In this document: piece by piece, positions 1-8,250 of the stretch | Numbering within the stretch: position 1 is the stretch's first letter | Layout: each line of letters starts with the position of its first letter | Source of the DNA: Fen-1245 sp963835535 | GTDB lineage: Bacteria > Gemmatimonadota > Gemmatimonadetes > Gemmatimonadales > JACORV01 | Assembly (NCBI GenBank): GCA_963835535.1 | Contig: CAWIFL010000009.1 | Coordinates: 124,001-188,000, forward strand | Direction: 5' to 3' | Length of the DNA stretch: 64,000 nt | Position numbers and translations under genes: made by a program | Notes under the pieces: generated by a model | Database searches by the model: none | What the model was told of the DNA's origin: nothing | Seen by the model: only the letters and a program-made list of their open reading frames with translations

Positions 1-1069
1 CGTCGGCCACGAGGCGGTCGAGGAACTCCCGCGCGGCCTGCACGTTCTCGGGCGTGGCGGCCACGTAGTCGTCCCGGAACGGCACGACCCGCGTGGAGAA
101 GGCCACCAGCTTGAACCGGTCCGACCGGCCGAGCGTCGCCAGCGCCTGGCGGAGCGCGGCCTTGGCCTGCTCGATCTTCTCGCCCGACATCGAGCCCGAC
201 ACGTCGAGCACGAAGGCGAGGTCCCGCGGGACCACCGCGGCATCCGTGGAGGCGGGCGGCGCGATCAGGAGCATGAAGTAGCCGTCTTCGCCGGCGGGGG
301 CTGCGGTCACGACGCTCGTGCCCACCAGGCCGCGCCGCAGCGGGAGGAAGATCTCCACGTCGCCGGACGCGTTGGGGTCCAGCGTGATCTCCAGGTCGCC
401 GCCGGACCGCCGGCTCGTCACGGTGTGCGTCGGCGAGTAGGGCGTGCCGTAGGCGTCGGCGTCCGGCACGGTGACGGTGTACCGGAAGGTGTCCGTGGGG
501 GCGTTGCCGGGCTGATCGAGGTAGCCGTGGCCGCCGCTGAACGCGCGGTCGCCGATCGTGTAGCGCAGCCGGAGCGCGTCGCCGGCGCGCTCAAGCACCT
601 GCGTGTACCGGAGCACGACCCGTCGGGTCTCGCCCGGCGGGATGGGGAAGATCCGGGCGCGGATCATCCCGTGGCCTTCCAGCGTGAGCAGCGCGGGATC
701 CCGGACCCGACGGACGATCTCCTCGTAGATTCCCCGCGCCTGATCGGCGTTCATCATCTCCCCGCGCACCTGCGTCTCGCCCATCCAGAGGGAGAAGTCC
801 GTGAAGACCGCTTCGCCCGGCATCGGGTAGAGGTAGCTGCCTTCCGCGAGGCCGCCGCCGGCGTTCCGGAACTGCTCCTCGACCTCGACCCGGGCCACGC
901 GCCCGTCGATCCGGGTGCGGACGGTCGAGCTGACGCGGACGATGGGCGAAGGCCCGATCCTGGCGATGGGTGGCTGGATCCATCCCTGCGCCCGGAGGGG
1001 CCGGGCGGCGGGGGTGGCGGGGGCGGCGAGGGCGGCGAGGGCCGCCGCGAGCGCGAGACGTCGGAACAT
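1..1069 (-). CDS. VIT and VWA domain protein (3' end cut off)
   Basis: The start codon is the ATG at 1069, and the reading frame is still open at base 1, so only the first 356 residues are present. The N-terminus is an Ala/Leu-rich signal peptide. A VIT (vault/inter-alpha-trypsin) domain follows over roughly residues 35-165, with the family-type segments YLYPMPGEAVFTDF and RVVLRYTQVLE. From about residue 265 a von Willebrand A domain begins with a clear MIDAS motif, DVSGSMS, which would bind a divalent metal. The architecture is that of exported bacterial inter-alpha-trypsin-inhibitor-like proteins, usually thought to bind proteins or carbohydrates outside the membrane. The gene follows another minus-strand gene but is separated from it by a large inverted repeat, so it may have its own promoter. 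Its substrate is unknown. Confidence 0.88.
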   Translation of the reverse strand, partial: MFRRLALAAALAALAAPATPAARPLRAQGWIQPPIARIGPSPIVRVSSTVRTRIDGRVARVEVEEQFRNAGGGLAEGSYLYPMPGEAVFTDFSLWMGETQVRGEMMNADQARGIYEEIVRRVRDPALLTLEGHGMIRARIFPIPPGETRRVVLRYTQVLERAGDALRLRYTIGDRAFSGGHGYLDQPGNAPTDTFRYTVTVPDADAYGTPYSPTHTVTSRRSGGDLEITLDPNASGDVEIFLPLRRGLVGTSVVTAAPAGEDGYFMLLIAPPASTDAAVVPRDLAFVLDVSGSMSGEKIEQAKAALRQALATLGRSDRFKLVAFSTRVVPFRDDYVAATPENVQAAREFLDRLVAD

Positions 1070-1132
1070 GGGAATCTCCCGTTTGGGGTCTGTACGGGAG
1101 ACGAACGAGGGGGCCGGAGTTGCACACGCAGG

Positions 1133-1223
1133 GTGAGAGGTGAGGCGTGAGAAGCAAAGGCGTGAGAAGGGGATGCGCACCCTCTCACGCCTTTACTTCT
1201 CACTTCGTCTTCTCACCTCTCAC
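1133..1223. repeat. long imperfect inverted repeat built from GTGAGAAG-like units
   Basis: The arms at about 1133-1172 and 1179-1223 are near complements of each other, separated by only a few bases (TGCGCA). Each arm is made of variants of the 8-mer GTGAGAAG. One arm ends exactly at the stop codon (1224-1226) of the upstream minus-strand gene. A transcript in either direction could fold into a hairpin with arms of about 40 bases, which would suit transcription termination or 3'-end protection. That role is inferred; there is no U-tract. Confidence 0.8.
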
Positions 1224-3101
1224 TCAGTAGCTCAGGCTGATCGTCCCCAGATCCTTGTTCTTGCGCGCCGGATCCAGCCGGAACACGCCCGGATCGCCCC
1301 GCACGACCAGCTTCACGAACTGGCCGACGCCGGTGCCCTCGGGCGAGAGCGCGGCCAGCTGATAGTAGCCGTCCCTCAGCCCGGTGAAGCTGAAGCGCCC
1401 GTCCTTGCCGACGTCCACGGCGGTGACCATGGACGACAGGATGGCGCCTTCCGAGCGCGGGGACTGGAGCAGCGGATCCACGCCGGGGCCCGGCTCGTCG
1501 GCGATGAGCAGGGCGATGCGCCAGCCGGGCGTCTTCGTGGCCAGGCGCCCGCTGACCGTGCCGTCCACGTAGGCCGGACGCGGCCGCAGCGTCGCGGCTT
1601 CGCCCGCCGTGGACGGGGAGACGGCGCGCTCACGCCACGCGGCCTCCGCGGTGGCGTCCCCCGCCACGTGCGCCAGGTCCGCGAACTGCTTCGCGGCCTC
1701 GGCGCCGTACTCGAACTTCGTCGAGTCGCTGAGCGCGCGCAGCACCTGGCGGGTGAAGCCCGGCGCCGGCGTGTTGATGCCGGACATCGCGTAGAGATAG
1801 GTCATCGCGCCGGTCCGCTCCGGATGCGGACTGAGGAAGATGCCCGCCCGGGCCGCCTCGGGCTCCCAGCGCAGCGCCTGGATGGCGGCGCGGCAGCTGG
1901 TGGCGCGAATGGCGAGGCCCGACACCTCGTCGCGATGCGTGTCGATCCAGGCCGTGAGCTTCTGCTCGTTCGCCCTGGTGTCGGCGGGCAGCACCCGCTC
2001 GTCGCTTCCCGGATGGACGCAGTCGTCGGCGGTCGACGTCGGCGTGGACAGCGGGCGGGCGATGAGCCGCCGCGAGGCCGGCAGGCTCGCGCCGGCGAGC
2101 AGCACCGGCGTGCGGCTGGGCGCGTTGCGGTCGAGCTGCAAGCGGGTCACCACGTTCTCGTTGACTTCCCGGGCCCGCGCCTGGGTCGTGCTGTACGTCG
2201 TCGCCGCGACCACGATGAGGAAGAGGGCGAGCACGCCCGACACCACCGCGCTGCCGCGCCGGTTGCCGGGTCCCAGCGACTGGGGCGCCGTGACGACCAG
2301 GAGCGAGCCCGCCAGGGCCAGCGCGGTGGCGGCCGTGAGCACGTCGCTCGAGACCGCCCATCCCGCCGTCGCGCCCGGCGATCCGTTGGCCGCGTCGATG
2401 GTCAGCAGCGTGTAGAAGGTGTCGAGCCCGCTGCTCAGGAACGCCCGGGCCTGGCTCGAAAGAAGCGTCGCCAGCGCGACCGCGCCCCACACGGCGATGC
2501 CGCCGAGCGCGCCGTGCGAGATCCGCAGTGGGATGCGGCGCCCGAAGTCCTTCGGGCCGATGTAGGACCAGATGCCGCCGAACACGATGGCGCTGAGCGC
2601 GCCCAGGCCGACCAGCTGCCGCCGGGCCTTGTCCGGGTCCGCGCTCAGGGAGTCGAACGAGAACAGATTGTCCACGGTGAGCACGAGGCGGTACATCAGG
2701 AATGCCATCACGAAGGCCACCACGACCGTGGTGATGCGCCGCGCCGGGGAGACGTACTGCGGTCCCTGACGCGCCAGGATGTCCGGGTGCATCACGATGA
2801 TCAGGGCGATCGCCATGATCACGGTGGCCGTCACCGCCAGGAAGGTCTCGGCGCCCGCGAGGCTGGTGGGCCAGCGCGCCGCCCCCGACCAGGCCGCAAC
2901 CGCGATGCCCCAGCCGCGCGGGAAGGCGAAGCCGAAGACCTCGCCGGTCGAACTGGACAGGTCCGGCGGCGCCGCGGCGGCGGCGCGCGCCAGCGCGTAC
3001 AACGCGCCGAAGGCGGCGAACAGGATGGCGACGAGCACCGCCCGCTTGGCTTCGCGGCCGGGAGTGGATGGATTGAGTACGGGCAGATCGGCGAGCGTCA
3101 T
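1224..3101 (-). CDS. polytopic membrane protein with C-terminal prealbumin-like domain, function unknown
   Basis: This 625-residue protein does not match a family I can name. The ATG at 3101 is chosen because a GGAG lies 5 bases upstream; the longer open frame has an Arg/Ser-rich, shadow-like N-terminus. Hydrophobic segments at about 20-42, 85-105, 123-143, 165-182, 197-215, 253-272 and 286-303 give seven or so membrane helices. After residue 304 the chain is soluble. Residues 500-605 (TVSGRLATKTPGWRIALL ... GKDGRFSFTGLRDGYYQL) look like a carboxypeptidase-regulatory/Cna-B type beta-sandwich. It diverges from the potassium channel gene and is followed by the inverted repeat. A channel-accessory or envelope sensor role would be a guess. 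Confidence 0.8.
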   Translation of the reverse strand: MTLADLPVLNPSTPGREAKRAVLVAILFAAFGALYALARAAAAAPPDLSSSTGEVFGFAFPRGWGIAVAAWSGAARWPTSLAGAETFLAVTATVIMAIALIIVMHPDILARQGPQYVSPARRITTVVVAFVMAFLMYRLVLTVDNLFSFDSLSADPDKARRQLVGLGALSAIVFGGIWSYIGPKDFGRRIPLRISHGALGGIAVWGAVALATLLSSQARAFLSSGLDTFYTLLTIDAANGSPGATAGWAVSSDVLTAATALALAGSLLVVTAPQSLGPGNRRGSAVVSGVLALFLIVVAATTYSTTQARAREVNENVVTRLQLDRNAPSRTPVLLAGASLPASRRLIARPLSTPTSTADDCVHPGSDERVLPADTRANEQKLTAWIDTHRDEVSGLAIRATSCRAAIQALRWEPEAARAGIFLSPHPERTGAMTYLYAMSGINTPAPGFTRQVLRALSDSTKFEYGAEAAKQFADLAHVAGDATAEAAWRERAVSPSTAGEAATLRPRPAYVDGTVSGRLATKTPGWRIALLIADEPGPGVDPLLQSPRSEGAILSSMVTAVDVGKDGRFSFTGLRDGYYQLAALSPEGTGVGQFVKLVVRGDPGVFRLDPARKNKDLGTISLSY

Positions 3102-3162
3102 GGGGACTCCGGTGGCGTCCTTTGCAGCCTGAGAGTGAGCCGTCGGGCGGGAAGAATGGGGT

Positions 3163-3190
3163 TTGGCGGGCCGGGCGTCAACGGTATAGC
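3163..3190 (+). promoter_or_regulatory. possible promoter of the potassium channel gene
   Basis: TTGGCG at 3163-3168 and TATAGC at 3185-3190 are separated by 16 bases and lie 27 bases before the channel start. Both hexamers are only fair matches to the housekeeping consensus, so this is tentative. Confidence 0.35.
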
Positions 3191-3216
3191 TTCTGCCGAG
3201 TTTCCGGGGAGCACGA

Positions 3217-4311
3217 ATGAGCCGGGTGACCGAAGCCGATCGACAGCTCGCGGAGGTCAAGCAGCGCCTCGCCACGGCGGGTCTGGCGGTGCTGGCGATC
3301 TTCGCCGTCGGCGTCATCGGCTACACGATCATCGACCACGGCCAGCACCGGCTGCTGGACGCGCTGTACATGACCGTCATCACGCTGACGACGGTCGGCT
3401 ATGGCGAGATCATCCCGATGGAGCACAATCCCGCGGGACGGATCTTCACCATGTTCCTCATCCTGTTCGGGATGGGCATCCTGGTCTACTTCGTCTCCGC
3501 CATCACGGCGTTCCTGGTGGAGGGACAGCTCGAGCACGTCTTCTGGAGGAAGCGCATGCGTCAGGCGATCGCGGAGCTCAAGCATCACGTGATCGTGTGC
3601 GGCGCCGGCGTGGTCGCCGGGCACCTCATCGAGGAGTTGCTGCGGGTCCAGCGGCCGGTCGTGGCCGTGATCCCGCAGGGGAGCACGCTCCCGCAGCTGG
3701 CGGTGGAGCGGGAGCTGCCGCACATCGTCGGCGACGCGTCCGACGAGGAGGTCCTCGCGGAAGCCGGCCTCGCGCGGGCCGACGGGCTGGTGGCGGCGCT
3801 CGAGCAGGATCGCGACAACGTCCTCGTGACGCTCACCTCGCGGCAGATGAACCCCGCGGTCCGGATCGTGGCGATGCTCGTGGATCCGCGCAACGAGGCC
3901 AAGCTGCGGCGGGCGGGGGCGGACTCCGTCGTCTCGCCCTTCCTGATCGGCGGGATGCGCATGGCCTCCGAGATGATCAGGCCGATGGTGGTCACCTTCC
4001 TGGACACGATGCTGCGGGACCGTGACCGCAATCTGCGCGTGGAGGAGATCCGCGTCGGGCGGGGCTCGACGGCCATCGGCCGCCCGGTGGCCGAGCTCAA
4101 GATCAACGACGCCCCGGGGCTGATGTTGCTCGCGCTGGTCGAGCCGAGCACCCAGAAATGGACGTTCAAGCCCGACGGCCACACGCGAGTCCAGGAGGGG
4201 GCGACGCTGATCGTGATGGGGGATCCCCACGGCGTGGGGGAGCTGCGACACCGCTTCGGCGGAGAGGCCTACCTCACCGTGGAAACGCGGGCCGCGCCAG
4301 CCGCGTCCTGA
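3217..4311 (+). CDS. potassium channel with TrkA-N (RCK) domains
   Basis: This is a 364-residue inner-membrane K+ channel subunit. Two membrane helices (about 20-38 and 78-98) flank a pore loop with the selectivity filter TTVGYG at residues 58-63. The cytoplasmic part starts near residue 122 with a Rossmann fold (HVIVCGAGVVAGHL), the TrkA-N or RCK domain that normally binds NAD(H) or related ligands. A TrkA-C-like domain ends the protein (TAIGRPVAELKINDAP ... GATLIVMGDP). This is the MthK/Kch-like single-chain layout at a typical length. It overlaps the 3' end of the convergent PAP2-like gene by 38 bases. Which ion or nucleotide gates it cannot be read from the sequence. Confidence 0.93.
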   Translation: MSRVTEADRQLAEVKQRLATAGLAVLAIFAVGVIGYTIIDHGQHRLLDALYMTVITLTTVGYGEIIPMEHNPAGRIFTMFLILFGMGILVYFVSAITAFLVEGQLEHVFWRKRMRQAIAELKHHVIVCGAGVVAGHLIEELLRVQRPVVAVIPQGSTLPQLAVERELPHIVGDASDEEVLAEAGLARADGLVAALEQDRDNVLVTLTSRQMNPAVRIVAMLVDPRNEAKLRRAGADSVVSPFLIGGMRMASEMIRPMVVTFLDTMLRDRDRNLRVEEIRVGRGSTAIGRPVAELKINDAPGLMLLALVEPSTQKWTFKPDGHTRVQEGATLIVMGDPHGVGELRHRFGGEAYLTVETRAAPAAS

Positions 4312-5149
4312 GCCAGTCCCCGCAGCCGTAGGCCGCCAGCGCCACCGCCGCTCCGGCGCAGGCGTCCACCGCATAGTGGAATTGGCCGTAGACGGTCGCG
4401 GCCGCCAGACCCAGGGCCACCGGCGTGAGGATGGCGGCCAGCACCGGCGCGCGTCGCACCGCCATCAGCACCGCCGCCCACGATGCCGCGACGTGCGAGG
4501 ACGGGAACGCCGTCCCGTACGCCGACCCCGAATCGATGATCCGGTGGACCAGGCGCGCCGTCGTGACGCGGGACTCCGGGCCGCGCGGGGCGGGGAACCA
4601 GTAGCCGGGGCCCGCGACCGGAAAGACCGCAGAGGCCAGGAAGCAGACGAAGAACGCCAGACTGATGGTGAAGATGGCGCGCTCGCACTCCTCGCGTCCG
4701 ACCCGGAGCCAGAGCCACAGCGGCACGCCGATGAAGATGGCGTAGTGGGCCAGGTAGCAGGCGTGCAGCACCCACGAGAGCGCCGGCGCCGGCATCGCGA
4801 GGTGCCAGGAGAGACTCGGCTGGCCGCCGAACAGGACGGCCTCCCAGCGCTGTACCATGAGGTCGCGGGCGTGCCCGACGCCCAACCCGATGATCCCCAG
4901 CTGGCCGTAGTACGCGGGCACGAGGGCGAAGGGGTACCAGAGCGCGGCGACACGGGCGACGCGGCTCGTGCGCGGCGCCCGCTCGAGCAGCTCGAGCAGC
5001 ACCAGGACGAGGGCGTCGGAGGCGAGGAGCAGAGGCCACTCGCCGACGCGCTTGCTGGCGACGAGCGCCACGACGACCATCGCCAGCACGAAGACGCGCG
5101 TGACCGCGTCCACCGGCCGTGCGCCGAGACGATCGCTCAGCTCAGCCAC
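4274..5149 (-). CDS. PAP2/Aur1-like membrane protein (candidate phosphoinositol-ceramide-type transferase)
   Basis: The 291-residue protein starts at GTG 5149, overlapping the upstream epimerase gene by 13 bases. It has about six membrane helices and the PAP2 superfamily active-site motifs: FPSSHVAASW (PSxH motif) and GQFHYAVD (HxxxD motif) in the C-terminal half. The large N-terminal half with several helices resembles the PAP2_3 (Aur1) branch, whose eukaryotic members move phosphoinositol from phosphatidylinositol to ceramide. It is the last gene of a minus-strand operon whose first gene is a serine palmitoyltransferase-like enzyme. A role in making sphingolipid head groups is therefore a reasonable inference. 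A general lipid-phosphate phosphatase remains possible. Confidence 0.82.
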   Translation of the reverse strand: MAELSDRLGARPVDAVTRVFVLAMVVVALVASKRVGEWPLLLASDALVLVLLELLERAPRTSRVARVAALWYPFALVPAYYGQLGIIGLGVGHARDLMVQRWEAVLFGGQPSLSWHLAMPAPALSWVLHACYLAHYAIFIGVPLWLWLRVGREECERAIFTISLAFFVCFLASAVFPVAGPGYWFPAPRGPESRVTTARLVHRIIDSGSAYGTAFPSSHVAASWAAVLMAVRRAPVLAAILTPVALGLAAATVYGQFHYAVDACAGAAVALAAYGCGDWLRTRLARPAFPR

Positions 5150-6123
5150 CCCTCCGCCCGGTACCACGCCGCGGTCGCATCGAGCCCCTCCGCCAGGGCG
5201 CGGCTCGCTCTCCAGCCCAGCTCCCGTTGCGCCTTCTCCACCGAGGCGGCCCACGACGGCGCCAGGAACTCGGCGAGCTTGTCCGCGTCCACGACCGACC
5301 GGCGCCCCGCCGCCGCGGCCGCCCGCCCGATGGCGCGGACGATCGGCGCCGCGAGGAGCGCCGGCACCGGCAGCACGAGCGGGGCGCGGCCGCCGCGCAC
5401 CGCGCGCCCCACCGCCGTCGCCAGCTCCCGTTGGGTCACCGGCGTCGGATGGGCCACATGGTACGTCTGACCCAGCGCGCGCGGCTCGAGCGCTGCGCGC
5501 ACGATCGCCTCCGCGAGGTCCACCACGTGGACGATGGAGACCTGCTGGTGCCCCAGCCCGAAGACCGGTGCGAAGCCCAGGCGGGTGATCCGGAAGAGTC
5601 GGAGCAGCTCCCGGTCGCGCGGGCCGTAGACGACGCCGGGCCGCACGATGCTCCACGGCAGCGCGGGGGAGCGCCGCACCACCGCCTCGCCGGCCAGCTT
5701 GCTGCGCCCGTAGGCCGTGACCGGCCGGCACGGGGCGTCCTCGGCGAGCCGGCCGCCGCGTGGCGCCGGGCCCACGGCCGCGATGCTGGAGACGTAGACG
5801 AACCGCTGGAGATGGGGGGCCGCGCGGTGCGCGGCCTCGATCAGCCGCCTGGTGCCGGCTTCGTTGACCTCGAGGAATGCCTGCTCGGAGGGGGCGGCGG
5901 TGAGCCCCGCGACGTGGTAGACCACCTCGGCGTCCCTGAGCGCGGCCGACAGGGCCGCGCCGTCCTCCAGCGCTCCGGGAGCGACGAGCGCCCCGAGCGA
6001 GGCGATGAACGCGGCCTGCTCGGGGCGCCGGGCGAGACAGACGACGGTGTCACCACGCTCGACCAGGGCGGTAGCCAGGTGGCTGCCGACGAACCCGGTG
6101 GCTCCGGTGACGAACGCCCTCAC
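5137..6123 (-). CDS. NAD-dependent epimerase/dehydratase (extended SDR), candidate ceramide-pathway reductase
   Basis: This 328-residue extended short-chain dehydrogenase starts at GTG 6123, four bases after the upstream synthase stop. The N-terminus carries the nucleotide-binding TGATGFVGSHL motif at residues 6-16. The catalytic YGRSK (YxxxK) is in mid-protein, with VYVSSIAAVG supplying the active-site Ser region. In the established Caulobacter pathway an NAD-dependent epimerase-family protein (CerR) reduces the keto group in ceramide synthesis, and its gene accompanies serine palmitoyltransferase. The operon position here suggests the same role. Sequence alone does not exclude a sugar-nucleotide or sterol-type dehydrogenase. 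Confidence 0.88.
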   Translation of the reverse strand: MRAFVTGATGFVGSHLATALVERGDTVVCLARRPEQAAFIASLGALVAPGALEDGAALSAALRDAEVVYHVAGLTAAPSEQAFLEVNEAGTRRLIEAAHRAAPHLQRFVYVSSIAAVGPAPRGGRLAEDAPCRPVTAYGRSKLAGEAVVRRSPALPWSIVRPGVVYGPRDRELLRLFRITRLGFAPVFGLGHQQVSIVHVVDLAEAIVRAALEPRALGQTYHVAHPTPVTQRELATAVGRAVRGGRAPLVLPVPALLAAPIVRAIGRAAAAAGRRSVVDADKLAEFLAPSWAASVEKAQRELGWRASRALAEGLDATAAWYRAEGWLS

Positions 6124-6127
6124 ATCG

Positions 6128-7339
6128 TCAGCTGATGATCCCGAGCTGGCGCCCGATGCCCGCGAAGGCATCGAGGGCGAAGTCGATCTGCTCCTTCGTG
6201 TGCGTCGCCATCACGCTCGCCCGCAGCCGGCACTGCGACGCCGGCACGGCCGGCGGCACCACCGGATTCGTGAAGACCCCCGCGTCGAACAGCTTGCGCC
6301 AGAACAGGAACGTGTGCTCCAGCGATCCCACCAGCACGGGGATGATCGGCGTCACGCTGTGCCCGAGGTCGTAGCCGAGGGAGCGCAGCCCGTCCGCGAG
6401 GAGCCGCGTGTTGGTCCACAGCGCCTCGCGCCGCTCCGGCTCGCTCCGCAGGATCTCGAGCGCCGCCAGCACGCCCGCCGTGTTCGACGCCGGCAGCGCC
6501 GCGGAGAAGATCAGCGGCCGCGCGTTGTGCTTGAGGTAGTGGATCACGTACTCCTGGCCGGCGACGAACCCGCCGATCGACGCCAGCGACTTCGAGAACG
6601 TCCCGACGATGAGGTCCACGTCGTCGGTGACCCCGAAGTGCTCCGCCGTGCCGGCGCCCGTCGGCCCCAGGACCCCGATCGAATGCGCGTCGTCCACCGC
6701 CAGCGCCGCGCCGAACCGGTGCGCGAGCTGCGTGAGGTGCGGCAGGTCCGCGATGTCGCCTTCCATCGAGTAGATGCCGTCCACGATGATCATCGCGCCC
6801 CTGGGACGGTCCTCGCGCCCGAGCAGCCGCTCCAGCCCCGCCAGGTCGCCGTGGTTGAAGCGCACCACGTCGCCGAAGGACAGCTTCGCGCCGTCCACGA
6901 TGGACGCGTGATCGAGCTTGTCGAGGTAGACCACGTCGCCGCGCCCCACCAGGCCGGAGACCAGCCCGAGGTTCGCCTGATAGCCGGTCGAGAGCACCAG
7001 CGCGGCTTCCTTCCCTGTGAACTCGGCCAGCCGCTCTTCGAGCTGCACGTGCAGGTCCAGCGTGCCGTTCAGGAACCGGCTCCCGGTGCACCCCGAGCCG
7101 TACCGCTCCAGCGCCTTGCGCGCCGCCTCCAGCACTTTCGGATGATGGGTGAGGCCGAGGTAGTTGTTCGACCCCATCATCACCTTGCTCTTTCCGCCGA
7201 TCTTGACGACTGTATCTTCCGACTCGGAGATCGGGGTGAAGTATGGATACAGACCGGCGGCCTGAACTTCCTTGGCCTTCGTGAAGCTCCGGCATTTGTC
7301 GAAGAGCGCGATCTGCTGCGCGACTTGTGTCGTGGCCAC
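6128..7339 (-). CDS. spt: alpha-oxoamine synthase, probable serine palmitoyltransferase
   Basis: This 403-residue, PLP-dependent fold-type I enzyme belongs to the KBL/AONS/SPT family. It condenses an amino acid with an acyl-CoA and releases CO2. Visible family signatures are MGSNNYLGLTHHP (55-67), GSGCTGSRFLNGTLDLH (81-97), VDDAHSIGVLG (215-225) and the PLP lysine in GTFSKSLAS (Lys250). The start is the GTG at 7339, behind a purine-rich GGGGGAG and a good promoter. Related members make 8-amino-7-oxononanoate (biotin) or 2-amino-3-ketobutyrate. The neighbours are an epimerase and an Aur1-like protein, with no biotin genes nearby, so SPT, the first step of sphingolipid synthesis, is preferred. 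Confidence 0.87.
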   Translation of the reverse strand: MATTQVAQQIALFDKCRSFTKAKEVQAAGLYPYFTPISESEDTVVKIGGKSKVMMGSNNYLGLTHHPKVLEAARKALERYGSGCTGSRFLNGTLDLHVQLEERLAEFTGKEAALVLSTGYQANLGLVSGLVGRGDVVYLDKLDHASIVDGAKLSFGDVVRFNHGDLAGLERLLGREDRPRGAMIIVDGIYSMEGDIADLPHLTQLAHRFGAALAVDDAHSIGVLGPTGAGTAEHFGVTDDVDLIVGTFSKSLASIGGFVAGQEYVIHYLKHNARPLIFSAALPASNTAGVLAALEILRSEPERREALWTNTRLLADGLRSLGYDLGHSVTPIIPVLVGSLEHTFLFWRKLFDAGVFTNPVVPPAVPASQCRLRASVMATHTKEQIDFALDAFAGIGRQLGIIS

Positions 7340-7367
7340 TCACTCCCCCATTCGGCGCGAAGCACCG

Positions 7368-7396
7368 ATTGTAGCGGGTCGGCGGGCCCCAGGCAA
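7368..7396 (-). promoter_or_regulatory. promoter of the spt operon
   Basis: On the minus strand TTGCCT (7396-7391) and TACAAT (7373-7368) are separated by exactly 17 bases, a strong housekeeping-type match 28 bases upstream of the spt start. Its -35 end lies almost against the TTG start of the divergent PAP2 gene. Confidence 0.7.
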
Positions 7397-7397
7397 G

Positions 7398-8126
7398 TTG
7401 AGGCGCGCCTTGACCTTTGCCGTCCTGCTGGCGGTCGCGGCCCCGTACGGCGCGGCGGCACAACAGGTTTCGCCCACTCTGCGCTTCCGGATCCGCGCCT
7501 GGCCGGATGCCGTGATCGTCGGGACCACGGCCGCCGCTACCCTCCTGCCGGTCCTCTGGCCCCACAGCTTCCCCTACGCAACCTGCGCGCCATGCGATCC
7601 CTCGCACCTCTGGGGGATCGACCGCGGCACGGTCGGACCGGTCCGCGCCGCGGCCAACGTGTTCAGCTATGGCACGTCCGCGGCCGAAACCGGACTGGGG
7701 CTGCTCTTCCTCGGACTCTCGCGCCGCGGCGAGGGTTCGGGTCCCTTCTGGGAAGACGCAGCCGTGGTCACGCAGGCGGTGTCCGTGACGGCGTTTGCAA
7801 CCATGGCGCTGAAGCTCCTCGTGCATCGGCCCCGGCCCCTGATGTATGTACCAGGTCCGGTTACTCCAGATGCTGGGCGCGGCTTCCCCTCGAGCCACAC
7901 CAGCCTCTCCTTTGCCGTTGCGAGCGCCTACGCCTCCGTCCTCAGCCGCAGGGGCATAGCCGGGAAGCACAAGGCGGAGATTGCCACGCTCTTCGCCGTG
8001 GCGGCGGCGACGGGTGTCCTGCGAGTCGTCTCCCGCGAGCATTTCCCCACCGACGTCGTGGCTGGAGCGGTGCTCGGCCTCGGCGTCGGCTGGATCGTTC
8101 CGAAGGTCCACGCGACACAGCCGTAA
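7398..8126 (+). CDS. exported PAP2-family phosphatase
   Basis: The gene encodes about 242 residues and probably starts at TTG 7398, which directly gives a signal peptide (LRRALTFAVLLAVAA, cleavage near GAAAQQ). A longer frame from 7272 would run back through the spt promoter. The phosphatidic-acid-phosphatase signature is complete: KLLVHRPRP (KX6RP), FPSSHTSLSF (PSxH) and RVVSREHFPTD (RX5HX3D). Such enzymes remove phosphate from lipid phosphates or undecaprenyl pyrophosphate at the outer face of the inner membrane. It is divergent from the spt operon. No good Shine-Dalgarno supports the TTG, so the exact start is uncertain. Confidence 0.85.
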   Translation: MRRALTFAVLLAVAAPYGAAAQQVSPTLRFRIRAWPDAVIVGTTAAATLLPVLWPHSFPYATCAPCDPSHLWGIDRGTVGPVRAAANVFSYGTSAAETGLGLLFLGLSRRGEGSGPFWEDAAVVTQAVSVTAFATMALKLLVHRPRPLMYVPGPVTPDAGRGFPSSHTSLSFAVASAYASVLSRRGIAGKHKAEIATLFAVAAATGVLRVVSREHFPTDVVAGAVLGLGVGWIVPKVHATQP

Positions 8127-8131
8127 GCCTC

Positions 8132-8155
8132 GCCCCGATCGAATGGGGCATTTTG
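8132..8155 (+). terminator. possible weak intrinsic terminator
   Basis: GCCCC (8132-8136) and GGGGC (8145-8149) form a 5-bp stem with an 8-base loop followed by ATTTTG, six bases after the PAP2 stop. The stem is short, so termination may be partial. Confidence 0.45.
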
Positions 8156-8222
8156 TCCTCGGGATTCCCTCCGGGTAGGCGTCGCCTCCCACTCACCCCC
8201 CGCGGCACGCGGGATGCTCCAG

Positions 8223-8239
8223 TTGAGAGTGGTACTCAA
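8223..8239. promoter_or_regulatory. palindrome upstream of feoB, candidate iron-regulator operator
   Basis: TTGAG (8223-8227) and CTCAA (8235-8239) form a palindrome with a 7-base centre, ending 11 bases before the feoB start. Iron uptake genes are commonly controlled by Fur- or DtxR-type repressors that bind such palindromes. The identity of the regulator is inferred only from position. Confidence 0.45.
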
Positions 8240-8250
8240 TCGGGAGTCCC

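Noticed and set aside
1140..4025. 961-residue open frame on the plus strand
   Set aside because: It runs antisense to a membrane protein and through the channel gene, is Arg/Gly/Ala-rich and has no recognisable domain; a GC-rich shadow.
6120..8192. 690-residue open frame on the minus strand
   Set aside because: It is out of frame with the SPT-like gene on the same strand and antisense to the PAP2 gene; no motif is visible.
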